DNA from: Rhodospirillum sp. | Lineage (GTDB): Bacteria > Pseudomonadota > Alphaproteobacteria > Rhodospirillales > Rhodospirillaceae | Assembly (NCBI GenBank): GCA_021741145.1 | Contig: JAIOYK010000032.1 | Location: 1 to 61,208 of the forward strand | Length of the DNA: 61,208 nt | Direction of reading: 5' to 3' | In this document: positions 61,001 through 61,208 of the stretch, piece by piece | Position numbering within the stretch: position 1 is the stretch's first letter | How the letters are laid out: each line of letters begins with the position of its first letter | Program-made: the position numbers and the translations under genes | Notes under the pieces: model-generated | What the model was told of the DNA's origin: nothing | Seen by the model: the letters and a program-made list of their open reading frames with translations, nothing else | Database searches by the model: none

Positions 61001-61070
61001 CTCCTTCCATCCCGACGAGTTGGTTGGGGACGTGGTGGAACTGTTCCAACCAAAGGCCTCGGAGAAAAGT
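58026..61070 (+). pseudogene. Multi-PAS sensor histidine kinase disrupted by an insertion sequence
   Basis: About 1,015 residues remain. A membrane helix (44-66), a periplasmic dCACHE-like sensor with a 15-bp repeat coding EGNGV units, a second membrane helix near 335-355 and four PAS domains (for example DGILITDKNWRVMSWNQRFLDIWR, DGLMVLDEDSRIIDGN, DGLWDWDMVRHRLYLSPRSKEILGY) are followed by HisKA (VMSHEIRTPMTGILGMGDLL, His930). The frame then leaves kinase sequence at EKSL and enters an insertion sequence, so the ATP-binding domain and any receiver are lost. Start ATG 58026 rather than TTG 58020. Confidence 0.88.
58377..58424. repeat. 15-bp tandem repeat in the sensor domain of the disrupted kinase
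   Basis: About three copies of a 15-bp unit code EGNGV, EGNGG and DGNGG in the periplasmic sensor region. Confidence 0.85.
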
Positions 61071-61208
61071 TTAGGCTCTATTCATAAATCGCATTGATGC
61101 GGACGATCATGCCCCCATCGCGGCGCGCAGGCAGTAGCGGGGGGTTGGATTGGAGTGCAGGGCGATGAGATGGAACCACTTGAGATACGATCCCAGATAG
61201 CGGGTAGC
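61071..61208 (-). mobile_element. Insertion sequence, terminal part (partial)
   Basis: The kinase reading frame is interrupted after AGTTTA and the sequence GGCTCTATTCATAAATCG begins, which is the element end. A transposase C-terminus follows on the minus strand. The other end lies beyond the window. Compare the related end at 1-136. Confidence 0.75.
61107..61208 (-). CDS. Transposase, C-terminal fragment
   Basis: Minus-strand frame that enters at the right edge and stops at 61107. It codes 33 residues with RYLGSYLKWFHLIAL, NPTPRYC and the end RAAMGA. It is clearly related to the fragment at 3-110 but differs at many positions, so it belongs to another copy or type of the same group. Confidence 0.65.
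   Translation of the reverse strand, partial: ATRYLGSYLKWFHLIALHSNPTPRYCLRAAMGA

Noticed and set aside
1-61208. tRNA genes
   Set aside because: Several GGTTCGA-like strings occur but all lie in protein genes and none has matching stems.

Overview
This 61 kb window (G+C roughly in the low sixties by eye) reads as chromosomal DNA of an alphaproteobacterium, most likely a member of the Rhodospirillales. The evidence is gene content rather than a marker gene: a TrcR-type DUF1013 regulator, a COQ9-like protein, DUF1192 and DUF465 small proteins, an alphaproteobacterial-type L31, the O2-independent ubiquinone genes ubiT-ubiU-ubiV, poly-hydroxybutyrate-type enzymes (thiolase, 3-hydroxybutyrate dehydrogenase), propionyl-CoA synthetase and a TRAP-type transporter with its own DctB/DctD pair. 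Nothing in it looks like a prophage, a conjugative element or a CRISPR array. No tRNA or rRNA gene was recognised.

Layout. 1-136 is the end of an insertion sequence. 366-5301: a membrane protein of unknown function, a CHASE-like histidine kinase with a degenerate ATPase part, argC, and a gamma-carbonic-anhydrase-like protein. 5418-9269: a thiolase divergent from a TetR regulator with a clear operator-like region, a class III aminotransferase, and rpsU, which appears to start at CTG. 9633-13178: peptide deformylase, COQ9-like protein, a triple hairpin repeat, a DUF1192 protein, a PIG3-type quinone oxidoreductase and TrcR. 13259-18664: a DUF2325 protein behind a good Fur box, a pseudo-HPt/pseudo-receiver protein, purK-purE, a degenerate GGDEF protein and a DUF465 protein. 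18918-25238: phosphofructokinase, a second DUF465 protein, prpE, a lipoprotein, bdhA and an acyl-CoA thioesterase, with two minisatellite arrays between genes. 25226-31779: a short AraC-type protein, a DUF2380-like protein, ubiT-ubiU-ubiV, an Hsp20 and a membrane-bound class III adenylate cyclase. 32038-40886: rpmE, a ZorA/ZorB-like (MotA/MotB-like) pair with an OmpA-like partner, suhB, efp, epmA and a K+/H+ antiporter. 41315-49119: a PEP mutase/isocitrate lyase-family enzyme, then dctB-dctD and dctP-dctQ-dctM joined by a sigma-54 promoter with two palindromic upstream sites. 49171-54922: MFS exporter, aldo/keto reductase divergent from a LysR regulator, a secreted alpha/beta hydrolase and a decayed RND pump gene. 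55095-61070: a ParA-like ATPase with a DUF697 protein, a di-heme cytochrome c peroxidase and a large multi-PAS histidine kinase whose 3' end is cut by a second insertion sequence (61071-61208).

How the parts work together. Three signal-controlled units stand out: DctB/DctD activating the TRAP operon through sigma-54; a TetR protein likely controlling itself and the thiolase; and a Fur box in front of the DUF2325 gene. Central carbon genes (thiolase, bdhA, prpE, pfk, thioesterase) fit an organism that stores and uses short-chain acids. UbiTUV means ubiquinone can be made without oxygen.

The most unusual points are the recurring short tandem repeats (15-, 21-, 36- and 48-bp units, all multiples of three, several outside genes), the signalling proteins that have lost their phosphorylation or catalytic residues, the ParA-DUF697 pair with no ParB, the three-gene OmpA/ZorA/ZorB-like envelope module without Zorya effectors, and the well-preserved DctD/sigma-54 control region. 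No single locus can be declared a new system from sequence alone; the ParA-DUF697 pair and the OmpA/ZorAB-like module are the best candidates.
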